Part shown: piece by piece, positions 8,111 through 20,097 of the stretch
Layout of the letters: every line of letters starts with the position of its first letter
Numbering within the stretch: the first letter of the stretch is position 1
Origin: CAMAUF01 sp046152925
GTDB taxonomy: Bacteria > Chloroflexota > Dehalococcoidia > Tepidiformales > Tepidiformaceae
NCBI GenBank assembly: GCA_046152925.1
Contig: JBJXFX010000133.1
Span: 1-60,352, forward strand
Length of the DNA: 60,352 nucleotides
Reading direction: 5' to 3'
Notes under the pieces: model-generated
Database searches by the model: none
Seen by the model: the letters and a program-made list of their open reading frames with translations, nothing else
What the model was told of the DNA's origin: nothing
Program-made: the position numbers and the translations under genes

Positions 8111-9109
8111 GTGAACGTCCTCGCGATCGAGTCCTCGTGCGATGAAACGGCGGCCGCGGTGGTGGTCGACGGCCGGATCGCGGCATCGTCGGTGGTCGCG
8201 AGCCAGGTGGAGCTACACGCGCAGCACGGCGGCGTGGTCCCGGAGCTCGCGAGCCGGCAGCACCTCACCGCGATTGGACCGGTCGTCCGCGAGGCGATTG
8301 ACACGTCCGGCATCCCGCTGGACCGGATCGACGCGGTCGCGGGGACGCGCGGACCAGGACTCGCGGGCTCCCTGCTCGTCGGCTACAACTTTGCGAAGGC
8401 GTTGGCCTACGGCCGCGACCTGCCGTTCATCGGTATTAATCACCTCGAAGGCCACGTCTACGCCAACTGGCTGATTGATGGCCCCGAGCCGCGATTCCCC
8501 GCCCTCTGCCTCGTCGTCTCGGGCGGCCACACGGACCTGGTCCTGATGCGCCACCACGGCGACTACCAGCGCCTCGGCGGCACCCGTGACGACGCCGCTG
8601 GCGAGGCGTTCGATAAGGCTGGGCGGCTGCTGGGCCTGCCCTTTCCCGGGGGCCCGCAGATTGCGAAAGCAGCGCTCGAAGGCGGGCCTTCGTCGCTCAA
8701 GTTGCCCCGAGCCTGGCTCCCGGGCACCTTCGAATTCAGCTTCAGCGGCCTCAAGACCGCCACGCTCCACGCCGTCCGCGAGGGGCGCTGGGACGTGCCT
8801 TCGATCGCTTGGGAGTTCCAGGAGGCGGTCGTCGACGTGCTGGCTGGCAAGGCATCGCGGCTCGCACGAGAACTGGGCGTCGCCGAGGTGCTCGTCGCGG
8901 GCGGTGTGGCGTCCAACACGCGACTCCGGGAGGAGCTCGCGAAGCGGTGCCCCGTGCCGGTGCGCATCCCTCCGCCGAAGCTCTGCACGGACAACGCCGC
9001 GATGATCGGCGCGGCGGCCGGCCACCGCCTCGCCCTCGGCCAACGCAGCAGCTTCGACGAGGACATCTTCACGACAAACGACTGGGCGCGCGTAGGCGCC
9101 GGCCGGTGA
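8111..9109 (+). CDS. tsaD: tRNA N6-adenosine threonylcarbamoyltransferase
   Basis: 332 residues. Transfers threonylcarbamoyl to A37 of ANN-decoding tRNAs, working with TsaB, TsaC and TsaE, none of which is adjacent. It begins NVLAIESSCDETAAAVV, the standard family N-terminus. The metal ligands are His111 and His115 (INHLEGHVYANW), the same numbering as in E. coli when GTG 8111 is the start. GGHTDLVLM, GEAFDKAGRLLG and the ATP-binding LVAGGVASNTRLRE follow. The leaderless -10 supports this start. The stop overlaps the GTG of the amidase by 4 nt. Confidence 0.93.
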   Translation: MNVLAIESSCDETAAAVVVDGRIAASSVVASQVELHAQHGGVVPELASRQHLTAIGPVVREAIDTSGIPLDRIDAVAGTRGPGLAGSLLVGYNFAKALAYGRDLPFIGINHLEGHVYANWLIDGPEPRFPALCLVVSGGHTDLVLMRHHGDYQRLGGTRDDAAGEAFDKAGRLLGLPFPGGPQIAKAALEGGPSSLKLPRAWLPGTFEFSFSGLKTATLHAVREGRWDVPSIAWEFQEAVVDVLAGKASRLARELGVAEVLVAGGVASNTRLREELAKRCPVPVRIPPPKLCTDNAAMIGAAAGHRLALGQRSSFDEDIFTTNDWARVGAGR

Positions 9110-10325
9110 GCGACGGGATCGCGGGACTCGCCGCGCGGATCCGCGGGCGCGAGATCAGCGCTGTGGACGCCGTCTCGACCTCACTCGCCCGGCTCCGGGA
9201 CGTCGATGCGGCGACCAACGCGGTCGCCGACTTCAACAATGCACGGGCGCTCGCGGACGCCGAGGCGCTCGACCGCGCACTGGCCGCGGGCCAACCATGC
9301 GGCCCGCTCCACGGTGTCCCGCTGACCATCAAGGACTGGATCGATGTCGAGGGCTACCTCTGCGGCGGCGAGACCGACCGCTTCCGCGACCGCAGACCGG
9401 AACGCGACGCGACGGTGGTCGCGCGGCTCCGAGCAGCTGGCGCCGTGATCGTCGCGAAGACGCGCGCATGGGGTAACGGCTCGCCCATCGGACGCGTCGC
9501 GCATCCGCTGGACGCGCAACGGACGCCAGGCGGGTCCAGTACGGGCGAGGCGGTGGTGGTCGCGAGCGCAGCAACGCCCGCGGGCCTCGGGAGCGACTCG
9601 GGCGGCAGCGTCCGGCTGCCCGCGGCTTGGTGCGGGCTCTTCGGCTTCAAGCCCACCGCCGGCAGAGTGCCCACGACGGGCCACTTCCCGCTGGTCGGAG
9701 CGTTGAGCGACGGCCGGACGCAGATCGGCCCGCTCGCTCGAAGCGTCGAGGATTGCGAACTCTTGCTCCGGGTGATCGCCGGGCCGGACGGCCGGGACCC
9801 AGGGGTTGCGCCGGTGGTGCTGGCGTCGTCGGAGACCGTCGACCTGCGCGGTGCCCGGTTCGCGGTCGTGCTGGGGGAGGGCGACTGGCGGCCAGGCGCA
9901 GAGACGGCGGCCGCGGTCGAGGCGTCCGCGGAGAAGCTGACAGCGGCCGGCCTCACCCGTGTCGAGTGGCGCGGGCCTTCGCTCGCCGAGGCGCTCCGTG
10001 TCACGCAGGGTTATTGGGGACGGCACCTGCGAAGCGGGGCCGAAGCGGCCCAACAGCTCTGGGATTGGGACAGGTTCCGTCGCGCGACGCTGGAGGCGAC
10101 GCGCGACGTGGACTTCGTCCTTTTGCCGAGTGTGCGTGAGCCGGCGCCGCTGCACCGCGAGCTCACGGGAGAAGACTACCTCTACCTGCTGCCAGCGAGC
10201 CTCACTGGGGCCCCCGCGATGGCGATCCCGGCTGGCGACTCCGCAACGGGCTTGCCGCTGAGCGTGCAGATCATCGGGCGCCCCTGGGAGGACCACCGCG
10301 TACTGGCGGCGGCGAAGTTGATCCC

Positions 10326-13094
<2,769 letters not shown>

Positions 13095-13155
13095 AGTGGC
13101 TACAAGTGTACCGCAGTTGGCAAGAGGCGGCGGTCAAGCACGGTGGGCTTGGTTC

Positions 13156-13419
13156 CTAACGCGCGACACGGTTCGCAGCGCCCTCCACCAATCGGAGCAC
13201 ATCCTCGTGCGGCACCCAACGGCCAGCTGCGAGGTCAGCCTCGCCACGCTCGATCCCGGCAGCCTCGGCCGGCGAGAGCGGCTCGTCGTCAAGCGGCGCG
13301 TCCGCAAACGCCCGCTTGAGCCGGTCCAGCTGGAGCTGCTCAAGCAGCGCCTCGACCTCTTCGATCGCGTCATCAGGCAAGTAATCGATGATCGCGTGGA
13401 CGGCTTTGCGACGGGTCAT
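13156..13419 (-). CDS. Orphan antitoxin-like protein
   Basis: 87 residues: an N-terminal MTRRKAVHAIIDYLPDD, a helical EEVEALLEQLQLDRLK, and a C-terminal PLSPAEAAGIERGEADLAAG typical of small antitoxins paired with ParE/RelE toxins. The N-terminal pattern (Arg, then His-x-[IL]-[IV]-x2-LP) matches the antitoxin at 57562 and probably the one starting at 60333. No toxin gene is adjacent: secA follows downstream and DedA precedes. The start ATG at 13419 is chosen because TATACT lies exactly 6 nt upstream. Confidence 0.65.
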   Translation of the reverse strand: MTRRKAVHAIIDYLPDDAIEEVEALLEQLQLDRLKRAFADAPLDDEPLSPAEAAGIERGEADLAAGRWVPHEDVLRLVEGAANRVAR

Positions 13420-13425
13420 GCGATG

Positions 13426-13431
13426 AGTATA
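13426..13431 (-). promoter_or_regulatory. -10 hexamer of the orphan antitoxin gene
   Basis: TATACT, 6 nt before the ATG at 13419; leaderless geometry. Confidence 0.6.
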
Positions 13432-13448
13432 CCGCGCCAAGGCGTCCC

Positions 13449-14147
13449 TCAGGCCGCCAAGCGGCGGCGCACCCGCGGCCCTAGCCACCAGAGGACCAAG
13501 ACGATCACCACGGCGGCGACGGCGTAATCCAAGTAGTTAGCGTATTGGTCGACCTTCTCGAACTGCGTGCCGAGACCGTACCCGGCCATGATCAGCACGG
13601 TGTTCCAAATCAGGCTGCCCGCGGACGTCAGTGCGAGGAACGGGAGCAGCGGCATCCCCTGGCCGCCCGCCGGGAGCGATACGAGGCTCCGGACGATCGG
13701 CACGAAGCGCCCGAAGAACACGACGCCGCGCCCGTGGTTGTGGAAGAAGCGCGACGCCTTATCGAAATCCGAGGCCTCGACCAGCGGGAGCTTCGTCAAC
13801 CATTGCTTCGCCCGCTCTTCGCCGAACCAGGCTCCCAATCCGTAGAGCACGACCGCGCCAGCGACGGACCCGACCGTCGAGGTGACGATCACGAGCGGGA
13901 GGTTGAGCTGGCCGCGCTCCGCGAGGAAGCCCGCCAGCGAGAGCACGATCTCGCTCGGGATCGGCGGGAAAACGACCTCCACGAACGACAGGACACCGAC
14001 GCCGACTTCGCCCATCGCGTCGATCACGTCGGCGGCGAACCCAGTGAACCCGGTGAAACCGTGGCCAGCCTCTTCTTCGGCGCTGGCGGCGAACAGCGTC
14101 GCGGCCGGAACCCAGGGCAGCAAGGTCAGCAAGAACGCGAGGAGCAC
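13449..14147 (-). CDS. DedA-family membrane protein (SNARE-associated/VTT fold)
   Basis: 232 residues, several hydrophobic segments. DedA proteins are inner-membrane scramblases/transporters involved in recycling the lipid carrier or in membrane homeostasis. Family marks: the re-entrant FPPIPSEIVLSLAGFLAE and GRFVPIVRSLVSLPAGGQGM with its conserved Arg. The long N-terminal hydrophobic stretch may be a signal anchor. The start is GTG 14147, favoured because TAGCAT is exactly 6 nt upstream. Which DedA function it has cannot be told from sequence. Confidence 0.88.
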   Translation of the reverse strand: MLLAFLLTLLPWVPAATLFAASAEEEAGHGFTGFTGFAADVIDAMGEVGVGVLSFVEVVFPPIPSEIVLSLAGFLAERGQLNLPLVIVTSTVGSVAGAVVLYGLGAWFGEERAKQWLTKLPLVEASDFDKASRFFHNHGRGVVFFGRFVPIVRSLVSLPAGGQGMPLLPFLALTSAGSLIWNTVLIMAGYGLGTQFEKVDQYANYLDYAVAAVVIVLVLWWLGPRVRRRLAA

Positions 14148-14153
14148 GCGCTC

Positions 14154-14159
14154 ATGCTA
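14154..14159 (-). promoter_or_regulatory. -10 hexamer of the DedA gene
   Basis: TAGCAT, 6 nt before GTG 14147; supports this non-ATG start and a leaderless mRNA. Confidence 0.55.
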
Positions 14160-14181
14160 GGGCGAGCGGCGGCTAGCGGCC

Positions 14182-15114
14182 TCAGAAGCCGTTCGAGCCA
14201 TCGACAAAGCGCAGGCCATCGACGAGCACGCCGCCGACAGACATCTCCCAATGGAGGTGCGCCCCGGTGCTGAGCCCCGTGCTGCCGACAAAGCCGACGG
14301 TGTCGCCCGGCTCCACGACCTGGCCCTCAGCGACGGAAAACGAGGAAAGGTGCGCGTAGCCGCTGAGGACGCCGCCGCCGTGGTCGACGATCACCATGTT
14401 GCCGCGGAGCTGAAGTTGGCGGGCCATCGCCACCTGGCCGCGGTTCGCCACCGTCACCGGCGCGCCGAGCGCAGCCCCGAGGTCCGTGCCCGAGTGGTGG
14501 CCGGTGATCGGCCCGGAGTTGTACGAGCGCTGTTCGCCGAACCGGGTCGTCAGCACGCCTTCGACAGGCAAACGCCACGCCCCAGACCAGAGTTTGGCGG
14601 GCGTCTGCAGGCGGTAAATCTCGGCCAGGATTTCAAGCTCGCGCGCCGTCACCCCGGGGTCGAGCAGGGGCTGAAGGCGGGCCGGGAGCGTCACCGAGTC
14701 GACCGTCCAGCTGGCCTCGCGGACGGTGAGCGGCACGGTCATGCGGCCCTGCGAGCCAGTGCCCTGGACGAAATCGATCCGTGCGGTGTGGACGCCGGGA
14801 GGGTCGTCGGCGTCGACTCCGATGAAGGCGTACATGCTCTGCGAGCCCTGGGTAAGCGGGTACGTCCGATCGAGAAAGGTGATCGAACCGCCCTTCACGG
14901 AACCGAGGACGGATACGAGGTACGTCCCGGCTTGGAGGACGGTTTCGCTCGAAAGGAGCAGTTCCGGCGGAGGCACGGGTGTCCCGGTGGGCCCGCCGCG
15001 AGGCGCGGAGGAACGCGGGACGTACTTGATTTCGGCCCCGGGGTCGCCGCCACAAGCAGCGAGGCCGCTCGCGATCGGCAGGATGAAGACGCCCAAAAGC
15101 GCGCGCCGTCGCAT
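14182..15114 (-). CDS. M23-family peptidase, putative lipoprotein
   Basis: 310 residues. A signal peptide ends in the lipobox GLAAC (Cys21), so the mature protein should be a lipid-anchored extracytoplasmic protein. A proline-rich spacer and a beta domain precede the C-terminal LytM/M23 domain. That domain carries the zinc set His207-x3-Asp211 (HHSGTDLGA), His255 (SGYAHLS) and His286-x-His288 (AHLHWE). All ligands are present, so it may cut peptidoglycan cross-bridges, unlike degenerate EnvC/NlpD activators. It lies between DedA and an MFS gene, with no evident functional partner. Confidence 0.88.
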   Translation of the reverse strand: MRRRALLGVFILPIASGLAACGGDPGAEIKYVPRSSAPRGGPTGTPVPPPELLLSSETVLQAGTYLVSVLGSVKGGSITFLDRTYPLTQGSQSMYAFIGVDADDPPGVHTARIDFVQGTGSQGRMTVPLTVREASWTVDSVTLPARLQPLLDPGVTARELEILAEIYRLQTPAKLWSGAWRLPVEGVLTTRFGEQRSYNSGPITGHHSGTDLGAALGAPVTVANRGQVAMARQLQLRGNMVIVDHGGGVLSGYAHLSSFSVAEGQVVEPGDTVGFVGSTGLSTGAHLHWEMSVGGVLVDGLRFVDGSNGF

Positions 15115-15157
15115 GTCAGCCTAGCGTCGCGGGGCGGGCGGCTTGGCGCAAAGGCCG

Positions 15158-16456
15158 TCAGGCCGTTTCTGGGGCCGGGCGCGGCACCCGCACCGGCGAC
15201 CCCCGCAACACCGGCAAGGTCGCGATCAACAGCAGCGCGATTCCCAGCGTCGCCCATTCGAGGATCGGCACGACGAGTTCGAGCCCAACCACCTGGCTGA
15301 CGGCGCCGACCGGGGCGACCGCGAGCATCGAGCCGCCCATCACGAGCGGGAACAGCCCCATCACCCGGCCGCGCATGTCGTCGGCGACCGCGTACTGGAT
15401 CGTGGTCATCGCCGTCACCATCGCACCGGTCATCGCCGCGCCGAGGACGGCGTTCGCCGCCGCCGTAAGGACGGGCTCACGCGAGTGCGCGAAGACGATG
15501 CCAGCGACGGCGAAGCAGACCACCACCCCAGCGAGCGTCGTTGCTCTGCGCGTCGCCGAAACCCAGAGCGCGAACACGAGCGACGAAACCAACGCCCCGA
15601 CGCCCCAAAGCATCGCGACGAGGCCGAATTGGGCGCGTGAAAGGTCGAGGACTTCCGTCATCCAGACGGGCCCGAGCATCCCAACACCGGGCATGCCGAC
15701 AACCTGCATGGTCGCGAGCATGCCAATGATCGCGAGGATGGCGGAGCTGCCTTTCGCATAACGCAGGCCGGCGCGCACATCTTGGAGCGTGCCGCGCACG
15801 CTGCGGCGCTTCGTCACCGCGTTGCGGCTCGAGTACTTCAGGAGCGAGATGCTCGGGAAAATCACGGCCCAGGCGACGAGCGAAACGAGCACCACCTTGC
15901 CGGGGCCGATCGTCCCGCTGAGGAAGCCGACGATCGGGATGATCAACGGGAAGGTGAGCTGCTGCGCCACGTTGTTCAGCGCGATCGCGCTCGCCATGTT
16001 CTCCTGGCCGACGATGACCGGGATACTCGCTGTCCTTGAGGGGCCGTCCGTCGCCATGTTCGCCGCGGAGAGAAAGACGAGGCCGATGACCGCGGCGATC
16101 GTGGCGTCGCCGAAAGGCTTGGTCACCATCGTCAGCCCCATGAGGGCCGTCACCGTGAACGCGGTGCATTCGCACACCAAGAGCACCTTGCGACGTTCGA
16201 AACGGTCGGCGAACGCCCCGCCGAGGAAGCTAAAGAGGAGCATGCCCGCGCCCCGCACACCCATAATCAGCGACGAGACCAAGGCGGTCTTGCCTTCGTA
16301 GGTATCGGCCGCCCAGAACGTGAGCGTGATGAACTGCATGGGCATGGTCAGGTTCTGCATCACCGTGGCGGCCAGCAGCAGCCGGTAATCTCGGAAGCGA
16401 AGCGAGCGGAGCGGGCCGGGCAGATTCGAGCCTCGCGCGGGGGCGCGCACAGTCAT
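15158..16456 (-). CDS. MFS transporter (efflux type)
   Basis: 432 residues with about 12 hydrophobic segments. It opens with LRFRDYRLLLAATVMQN, typical of the enterobactin-exporter-like MFS group, and has the loop motif GAFADRFERRKVL between TM2 and TM3. Likely a drug/metabolite exporter in the cytoplasmic membrane; substrate unknown. It belongs to the same subfamily as the carrier at 44332. TATGCT stands 6 nt before the ATG, so it is transcribed separately from murJ although only 18 nt separate the two genes. Confidence 0.88.
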   Translation of the reverse strand: MTVRAPARGSNLPGPLRSLRFRDYRLLLAATVMQNLTMPMQFITLTFWAADTYEGKTALVSSLIMGVRGAGMLLFSFLGGAFADRFERRKVLLVCECTAFTVTALMGLTMVTKPFGDATIAAVIGLVFLSAANMATDGPSRTASIPVIVGQENMASAIALNNVAQQLTFPLIIPIVGFLSGTIGPGKVVLVSLVAWAVIFPSISLLKYSSRNAVTKRRSVRGTLQDVRAGLRYAKGSSAILAIIGMLATMQVVGMPGVGMLGPVWMTEVLDLSRAQFGLVAMLWGVGALVSSLVFALWVSATRRATTLAGVVVCFAVAGIVFAHSREPVLTAAANAVLGAAMTGAMVTAMTTIQYAVADDMRGRVMGLFPLVMGGSMLAVAPVGAVSQVVGLELVVPILEWATLGIALLLIATLPVLRGSPVRVPRPAPETA

Positions 16457-16462
16457 TCACGG

Positions 16463-16468
16463 AGCATA
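16463..16468 (-). promoter_or_regulatory. -10 hexamer of the MFS gene
   Basis: TATGCT, 6 nt before the ATG at 16456, in the 18-nt gap after murJ. Confidence 0.55.
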
Positions 16469-16474
16469 AACGAG

Positions 16475-18013
16475 TTAGGTCGCGGTGGCTCCCCGGTGGG
16501 CGGCCGGGGGTCGCCGAAAGCGCCGAAGGCGCACGGCCAGCACCGCTCCAAGCGCGACCGTTTCCACTGACGCCGTGAGCGCAAACGCCAACGGGATCGC
16601 CGTCGTGCCCATGTCGCCGATGAGCAAGGAGACGACGAGCACGCGCCCCCCAAGCTGCACAGCGTTCGTGACCAGCGGCGTACGGGTATCGCGGAGCGAG
16701 ACGAGGCCGCGTGAAATGACCTCTGTGGCGACGTAGGCCGGCAAGGCCACGGCGTAGACCAGCAGGACGTCGTAGGTCAGCGCCCCCGCGACCGCGTCGA
16801 ACTCGCCGTGTTCGAAGAGGCGGCGGACCAGTTCGCGGCCGAGCACCGCCAGACCGAGCGCTGCCGGGATCGCGAGGCCCACGACGGCGCCGAGCGCGAC
16901 GAGCACGATCTTCTGCACCGTCTCCCACGACTCCGTGGCAGCGGCGGCAGCCATGCGCGGAAAGGCCGCCTGGCCAACGGCCTGCCCCAGCAGCGAGATG
17001 GGCAGGCCAATCAGCAGCCATGCGTTCGCGATCGCCGCCAGCGCTTCCGGCTCGCCAACCTTGGAGGCGAACGCCGTGTCGATGATGAAGCCCGCGTAGC
17101 CAACGCCCACGGAGAGGCCATTCGGGATGAGGAGGCGGACGACCTCGCGGAGCCCCGCATCGCCGGGCGCCCATAGGGGCCGAAGCGCGCCCCGGCCCGC
17201 GAACGCGGGGAGCAGGATGAGGAGTTGCAAGGCACCGCCAGCGACGGCGCCCACGGCTGGCGCTTCGATCCCGAGGCCGGGGTTCAGGCGGGCCAGCGTG
17301 ATCGCCCCGATCAGCGCCACGTTATGTGCAGCGAACGAAAGCGCCGTCAGGAGAAACTGGTTCCGGCTGTTGAGCAATGCGAGCGCCACACTCCCGACGG
17401 CGAGCATCAGCGGCTGGAGCAGCATGATCCGGGTGAGTCGCACGGTGAGCTCGGTCGTTTCGGCGTCGAACCCCGGCGCGAGGATGCGGCTGACGAAGAG
17501 CGGCGCGAACAGCTGGGCGATCAGGATAAGCACGGCGAACGTCGCCACCAGGGTCGTGAGCACGACGCGGGTCAGGCGCCACGCAGCGGCCTCGCCCTGG
17601 CGCACCGAAGTCGCGAGCAGCACCGGGATCATCGCTGAGGAGAGCGCTCCGCCGGCGATCAGGCTGAAGAGCACGTCCGGCAACCGGAAGGCTGCGTAGT
17701 AGGCGCTCGCCTCGTCGCCGGCGCCGAACTGCGCGTTGAACAGCACCTGGCGGACCGCGCCGAGCATCGCCGAGACAAAGAAGGCCGTCGCCAGGACAAC
17801 CGTCGCCTGCGGGACGCTGAGCTCGCGGAGGAGGAAGCCGAGCCCTCTCCGCCGCGCTCGTTCTGGCCCGCCGGGCTGCCCCTCGCGGGCGAGGTCGAGG
17901 ACCTCGACCGCCTGTGCGGAGCCCATCCAGGCGCCCTCTGCGAGGGCGCTCATGCCCCGCATCGCCACGCGCCGCGCATCGCCGATCGGCACCTCGACCG
18001 AATTCCCGAGCAA
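16475..18013 (-). CDS. murJ: Lipid II flippase MurJ
   Basis: 512 residues, polytopic. MurJ flips lipid II to the outer face of the membrane for peptidoglycan synthesis. Family features: VRQVLFNAQFGAGDEASAYYAAFRLPDVLFSLIAGGALSS is split here over TM1-TM2, with the functionally important Arg in the first loop and the Asp/Glu that follow. About 65 cytosolic residues precede TM1, longer than usual. The start is TTG 18013, chosen because GGGAGGG lies 6 nt before it; internal ATGs at codons 18 and 21 are alternatives. It is divergent from larB. Confidence 0.9.
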   Translation of the reverse strand: MLGNSVEVPIGDARRVAMRGMSALAEGAWMGSAQAVEVLDLAREGQPGGPERARRRGLGFLLRELSVPQATVVLATAFFVSAMLGAVRQVLFNAQFGAGDEASAYYAAFRLPDVLFSLIAGGALSSAMIPVLLATSVRQGEAAAWRLTRVVLTTLVATFAVLILIAQLFAPLFVSRILAPGFDAETTELTVRLTRIMLLQPLMLAVGSVALALLNSRNQFLLTALSFAAHNVALIGAITLARLNPGLGIEAPAVGAVAGGALQLLILLPAFAGRGALRPLWAPGDAGLREVVRLLIPNGLSVGVGYAGFIIDTAFASKVGEPEALAAIANAWLLIGLPISLLGQAVGQAAFPRMAAAAATESWETVQKIVLVALGAVVGLAIPAALGLAVLGRELVRRLFEHGEFDAVAGALTYDVLLVYAVALPAYVATEVISRGLVSLRDTRTPLVTNAVQLGGRVLVVSLLIGDMGTTAIPLAFALTASVETVALGAVLAVRLRRFRRPPAAHRGATAT

Positions 18014-18127
18014 CCTGCGCCCTCCCGTCCCGCGATGCTGCCTTCTCCTCCGTTCGCGGTCGAGCCGTTTACGCGCTTCTCGGCTGCGCCAGGGCCCCGA
18101 GCCTCGCCGGGCAGCTGCCGCCGGCCC

Positions 18128-18133
18128 TACACT
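18128..18133 (+). promoter_or_regulatory. -10 hexamer of larBC
   Basis: TACACT, 6 nt before the larB ATG at 18140; leaderless geometry, in the divergent gap with murJ. Confidence 0.6.
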
Positions 18134-18139
18134 CCAGGG

Positions 18140-18907
18140 ATGGACCGCGAGCGGCTGAAGACGCTGTTAGACGATATCGCCGCCGGGCGGGTGACCCCGG
18201 CCGAGGCCGAACGCGCGATTGCGCTCGCCCCCGCGACCGACCTCACCTTCGCCACGATCGACCACCACCGTGCACTGCGCGACGGGCTCCCCGAGGTGGT
18301 CCTCGGCTTGGGCAAGACGCCGGCCCAGGCGGCGACGATCGCCGCGGCGATTGCCGAGCGCGCCGGCCGCGTTTTGGTCACACGTGTGACCGAGGCCCAC
18401 GCGGAGGCGTTGCAGGCAGCTCTGCCGGCTATCACCTACGACGCCGAGAGCCGTCTCGCCTGGCTCGACCTCCACCCGCGGCCGCTGATTGGCGAGGTGG
18501 CCATCGCCTGCGCGGGGACCGGCGACCTCCCGGTGGCGAAAGAGGCCGCGCTCACGGCACAGCTGATGGGTGCACGCGTAGAATGTTATGTCGATGTGGG
18601 CGTCGCCGGACTCCACCGTCTCGGCCCGCACATCCAGGCGATCCGGCGCGCCAACGTGGTCGTCGCAGTGGCCGGAATGGAAGGCGCACTGGCGAGCGTG
18701 ATCGGCGGCCTGGTCGCCAACCCGGTGATCGCCGTTCCGACGTCCGTCGGCTATGGGGCGTCGTTCGGCGGCGTCGCGGCCTTGCTGGCGATGCTCAACA
18801 GCTGCGCAACTGGCGTCGCCGTGGTCAATATCGATAACGGCTTCGGGGCGGGCTTCATGGCCGCGACCATCAACCGGCTCGCAGTCGAAGGCGGGCGGGC
18901 GTCGTGA
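18140..18907 (+). CDS. larB: LarB, nickel-pincer cofactor carboxylase/hydrolase
   Basis: 255 residues. LarB carboxylates the pyridinium ring of nicotinic acid adenine dinucleotide and hydrolyses it, the first step to the nickel-pincer nucleotide of lactate racemase and related enzymes. An N-terminal helical region (LKTLLDDIAAGRVTPAEAE) is followed by a PurE-like Rossmann domain with CAGTGDLPVAKEAALTAQLMG split across 170-190, AGMEGALASVIGGLV, and PTSVGYGASFGG. The start at ATG 18140 is set by the -10 hexamer 6 nt upstream. It overlaps larC by 4 nt (GTGA). Confidence 0.92.
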   Translation: MDRERLKTLLDDIAAGRVTPAEAERAIALAPATDLTFATIDHHRALRDGLPEVVLGLGKTPAQAATIAAAIAERAGRVLVTRVTEAHAEALQAALPAITYDAESRLAWLDLHPRPLIGEVAIACAGTGDLPVAKEAALTAQLMGARVECYVDVGVAGLHRLGPHIQAIRRANVVVAVAGMEGALASVIGGLVANPVIAVPTSVGYGASFGGVAALLAMLNSCATGVAVVNIDNGFGAGFMAATINRLAVEGGRAS

Positions 18908-20067
18908 CCACGGCCGTGTTCGATTGCTTCTCCGGCATCGCCGGCGATATGACGCTCGCCGCGCTCGTCGATGCCGGGGCGCCGCTCCACGAGATCGTCG
19001 ACGGCCTCCGCCGGCTCGACCTCCCGCCCTTCGACCTCGCGATCGAGGATGTCTGGCGCGCCGGGATGCGAGCCAAGTACCTGCGCGTGACCGTGAGTGA
19101 GGAACGCACGTACCAGCCGCCCGAAATGCGGGCCATGGTATCCGCCGCCGGACTGCCCCAGCGCGTGACCGAACGGACGATAGCCGCGATCGACGCCCTC
19201 GAGGCGGGGGAACGCGCCGCCCACGCCACCCAGACCGTCCATCTTCACGAGGCGGGTGGCGTCGACGCGATGATCGACCTCACGGGAGCGATGATCGCCT
19301 TGGAGCTGCTCGACGTGTACCGCGGTGTTTGCCCCGTTATCACGGTCGGGGCCGCGACGATCACGCGGTCGAGCCACGGCGCCCTGCCGGCTGCACCAGG
19401 GCCTGCGGCGGCGCACATCCTGCAGCGGGCTGGCTTCGCGCTCCGGTTCGTCGAAGCAAGTCACGAACTCGTCACCCCGAGCGGGGCCGCGATCCTGGCT
19501 GCGGTCGCAGAGCCGGGCTCAGCCGTCGTGACGCCAGTTCGTCATGGTTGCGGAGCCGGCACGATGGACCCGCCAGGGCGCCCAAACGCGGTCCGGATCT
19601 TCATTGGCAACGAGTCTCCGCCCGTGGATGCGCACGGACTGCGCCACCTGGTGCAACTCGAGGCGAACATCGACGACATGCTCCCGACGCTTCTCGCTCA
19701 CGCGCGCGACCGGCTCCTCGCCGAAGGCGCACTCGACGCCTGGCTCGAACCCATTGGGATGAAGAAAGGGCGCCTGGCCACGAAGCTCTGCGCTCTCGTC
19801 TCCGCAGATGACGAATCCCGATTCGCCGAGCTCATCCTGCGGGAAACGACATCGCTCGGTGTGCGCGTCACGGCCTATCGGCGTTACGAGCGGGCCCGGC
19901 GCGTCGAGACCGTGGCCACGGGCCTCGGCATGGTGCGGGTCAAGCTGAGCGACAACGGGCGGCCGTTGCCCGAGTTCGAGGACGTCGCCGCGCTTGCCGC
20001 TACGAGTGGCCGGCCGGCCATCGACATCCAGCGGCAACTCGAGCGTGAGCTCGGTGAGCGCCGCTGA
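18904..20067 (+). CDS. larC: LarC, nickel insertase for the pincer cofactor
   Basis: 387 residues. LarC is the CTP-dependent nickel insertase that completes the nickel-pincer nucleotide. Signature pieces: DCFSGIAGDMTLAALVDAGA at the N-terminus, VHLHEAGGVDAMIDLTG, SHGALPAAPGPAAAHIL, and the C-terminal LEANIDDMLPT and GMKKGRLATKL. In some bacteria LarC needs a programmed frameshift (LarC1/LarC2); here the gene is one uninterrupted frame. Start is GTG 18904, overlapping the larB stop. LarE and any LarA-type racemase are absent from the window. It converges on ridA with a 30-nt gap. Confidence 0.92.
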   Translation: MTTAVFDCFSGIAGDMTLAALVDAGAPLHEIVDGLRRLDLPPFDLAIEDVWRAGMRAKYLRVTVSEERTYQPPEMRAMVSAAGLPQRVTERTIAAIDALEAGERAAHATQTVHLHEAGGVDAMIDLTGAMIALELLDVYRGVCPVITVGAATITRSSHGALPAAPGPAAAHILQRAGFALRFVEASHELVTPSGAAILAAVAEPGSAVVTPVRHGCGAGTMDPPGRPNAVRIFIGNESPPVDAHGLRHLVQLEANIDDMLPTLLAHARDRLLAEGALDAWLEPIGMKKGRLATKLCALVSADDESRFAELILRETTSLGVRVTAYRRYERARRVETVATGLGMVRVKLSDNGRPLPEFEDVAALAATSGRPAIDIQRQLERELGERR

Positions 20068-20097
20068 TCTATTCAGCGCGCGCCGCCCGGGCCACGG

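Noticed and set aside
18035..18139. Upstream extension of larB
   Set aside because: The -10 hexamer at 18128 lies inside it and the family N-terminus begins at ATG 18140.
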